From assembly GCA_028875955.1 (NCBI GenBank), contig JAGWTX010000114.1, forward strand, positions 1 to 7,419: a DNA stretch of 7,419 bases, given 5' to 3'. Position 1 is the first letter of the stretch. Every line of letters begins with the position of its first letter. This document shows positions 6,629 to 7,419 of this stretch, piece by piece. The notes under the pieces were generated by a model. That model had not been told where the DNA came from. It ran no database searches and saw only the letters and a program-made list of their open reading frames with translations. Source of the DNA: Bacteroidota bacterium. Lineage in GTDB: Bacteria > Bacteroidota > Bacteroidia > Chitinophagales > Chitinophagaceae. The translations under genes were made by a program, and so were the position numbers.

Positions 6629-7419
6629 TTGTATAAATCAGCTATTTGCTTTCTCCCCTTTTTACTAACAGTGCTTTTCACCCTTGGGCAACCCCGGAAA
6701 TTCCGATTTACCGAAACAAAAATGGGTTCCCCGTTTCATATCATTCTTATCGATGAGGATTCTGCAAAAGCATCGGCCATTGCCAGGTCCTGTTTTCAAA
6801 TGGTGGATTCATTCAACCGGCTTTTTAGTGATTATGATACCACCAGTGAACTCAGTAAACTGAATGCACAGGCAGGTAAACATCCTGTAAAAATATCCTC
6901 CGGATTGTGGGATATGATTCAGCTTTCAAAAAAAGCCTACCAGTTGAGCAAAGGTGTTTTTGATATTACAGTTGCCCCACTAAGTTCTGTTTGGAGAAAA
7001 GCCAGAAAATACAACCAGTTCCCGGATGAAAATCTGCTCAAAAGCACCCGGAGATGGATTGGTTTTTCAAAACTGGTGCTCGATTCACTGGAACACAGTG
7101 TGTATCTCCCTTTCAAAGGGATGCGGCTGGATCTGGGAGGTATCGCCAAAGGGTATACCGCAGAAAAACTGGTGCGGTTTATTCAAAGCAGGGGCATACA
7201 AAAATGTCTGGTGGATGCCGGAGGAGATATGGTGATGGGTGAAGCTGCTGCAAACAGCGGGGGATGGACCATTGGCGTCAATATCCCCGAAACAACAGAT
7301 GAATTATTACCTGATAAATTACAGCTGCAAAACAAAGCGGTGGCTACATCCGGGGATGCCTATCAGTACATCGCACATAACGGGAAAAAATACTCACATA
7401 TCATTAACCCGCTAACTGG
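6629..7419 (+). CDS. apbE: FAD:protein FMN transferase ApbE, exported, C-terminus cut by window edge
   Basis: ApbE transfers FMN from FAD to a Thr or Ser of exported flavoproteins such as Rnf/Nqr subunits and FMN-binding-domain proteins, using Mg2+. The frame is open from 6578. I place the start at TTG 6629, because it yields a signal peptide (YKSAICFLPFLLTVLFTLGQ) followed by FRFTETKMGSPFHIIL, the usual N-terminal strand of ApbE. The first ATG (6722, residue 32) lies inside that conserved strand, so starting there would remove both the signal peptide and the strand. Family motifs in order are FSDYDTTSELSKLN (about 66-79), RLDLGGIAKGYTAE (D168, G170-G171, K174), VDAGGDMVM (195-203), ATSGDAYQY (T240, S241, G242, D243) and HIINPLT (H257 onward, matching the conserved HIxxPxTG). 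The window ends after codon 263, leaving roughly the last fifth or quarter missing. GTG 6671 is a less likely start because it cuts the hydrophobic stretch. Its target flavoprotein is not visible here. Confidence 0.93.
   Translation, partial: MYKSAICFLPFLLTVLFTLGQPRKFRFTETKMGSPFHIILIDEDSAKASAIARSCFQMVDSFNRLFSDYDTTSELSKLNAQAGKHPVKISSGLWDMIQLSKKAYQLSKGVFDITVAPLSSVWRKARKYNQFPDENLLKSTRRWIGFSKLVLDSLEHSVYLPFKGMRLDLGGIAKGYTAEKLVRFIQSRGIQKCLVDAGGDMVMGEAAANSGGWTIGVNIPETTDELLPDKLQLQNKAVATSGDAYQYIAHNGKKYSHIINPLT

Noticed and set aside
6472..6681. A 69-codon minus-strand frame across the divergent junction
   Set aside because: It overlaps the isomerase start in another frame and the antisense of the apbE signal peptide, and it has no recognisable features.

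Overview
The window looks like chromosomal DNA from a Bacteroidota bacterium, probably of the Chitinophagaceae type. The evidence is a moderate G+C content, exported proteins whose signal peptides end in the AQ/SQ style common in that phylum, little Shine-Dalgarno sequence before the genes, and a run of secreted glycoside hydrolases. The phylum call is an inference from style and family content; no rRNA or tRNA gene is present to confirm it.

Four genes lie on the minus strand and are read from right to left, and one lies on the plus strand at the right edge. In transcription order the minus-strand genes are: (1) a 307-aa exported sugar isomerase/epimerase-like TIM-barrel protein related to hydroxypyruvate isomerase (6575-5652); (2) a complete GH78 alpha-L-rhamnosidase of about 902 aa (5515-2807); (3) a 354-aa secreted clan GH-A hydrolase resembling GH5 (2788-1724); and (4) a second, divergent GH78-like protein (1709 to beyond base 1), whose C-terminus lies outside the window. 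The gaps are 136, 18 and 14 nt, so the three hydrolases are almost certainly co-transcribed, and the isomerase may be as well. On the plus strand, divergent from the isomerase and separated by about 53 bp, is the N-terminal 263 codons of an exported FAD:protein FMN transferase (ApbE). It most likely starts at a TTG codon, which restores a signal peptide that an ATG-only gene call would lose.

Together the minus-strand genes read as a catabolic block for a rhamnose-containing glycan or plant glycoside. One or both GH78 enzymes would remove alpha-L-rhamnosyl groups, the GH-A enzyme would cut a neighbouring beta-linkage, and the isomerase-like protein would act on a released sugar or sugar derivative. 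The substrate is inferred from family membership only. No SusC/SusD pair, sugar transporter, regulator or cytoplasmic rhamnose pathway gene is visible. ApbE attaches FMN covalently to exported flavoproteins and has no evident link to the glycan genes.

The window holds no RNA gene, CRISPR array, insertion sequence or sizeable repeat that I could detect. No gene-free stretch exceeds 136 bases. I see no wholly unknown system. The points most worth following are the divergent catalytic loop of the second GH78 protein, the exported isomerase, and the uncertain chemistry of the GH-A enzyme.
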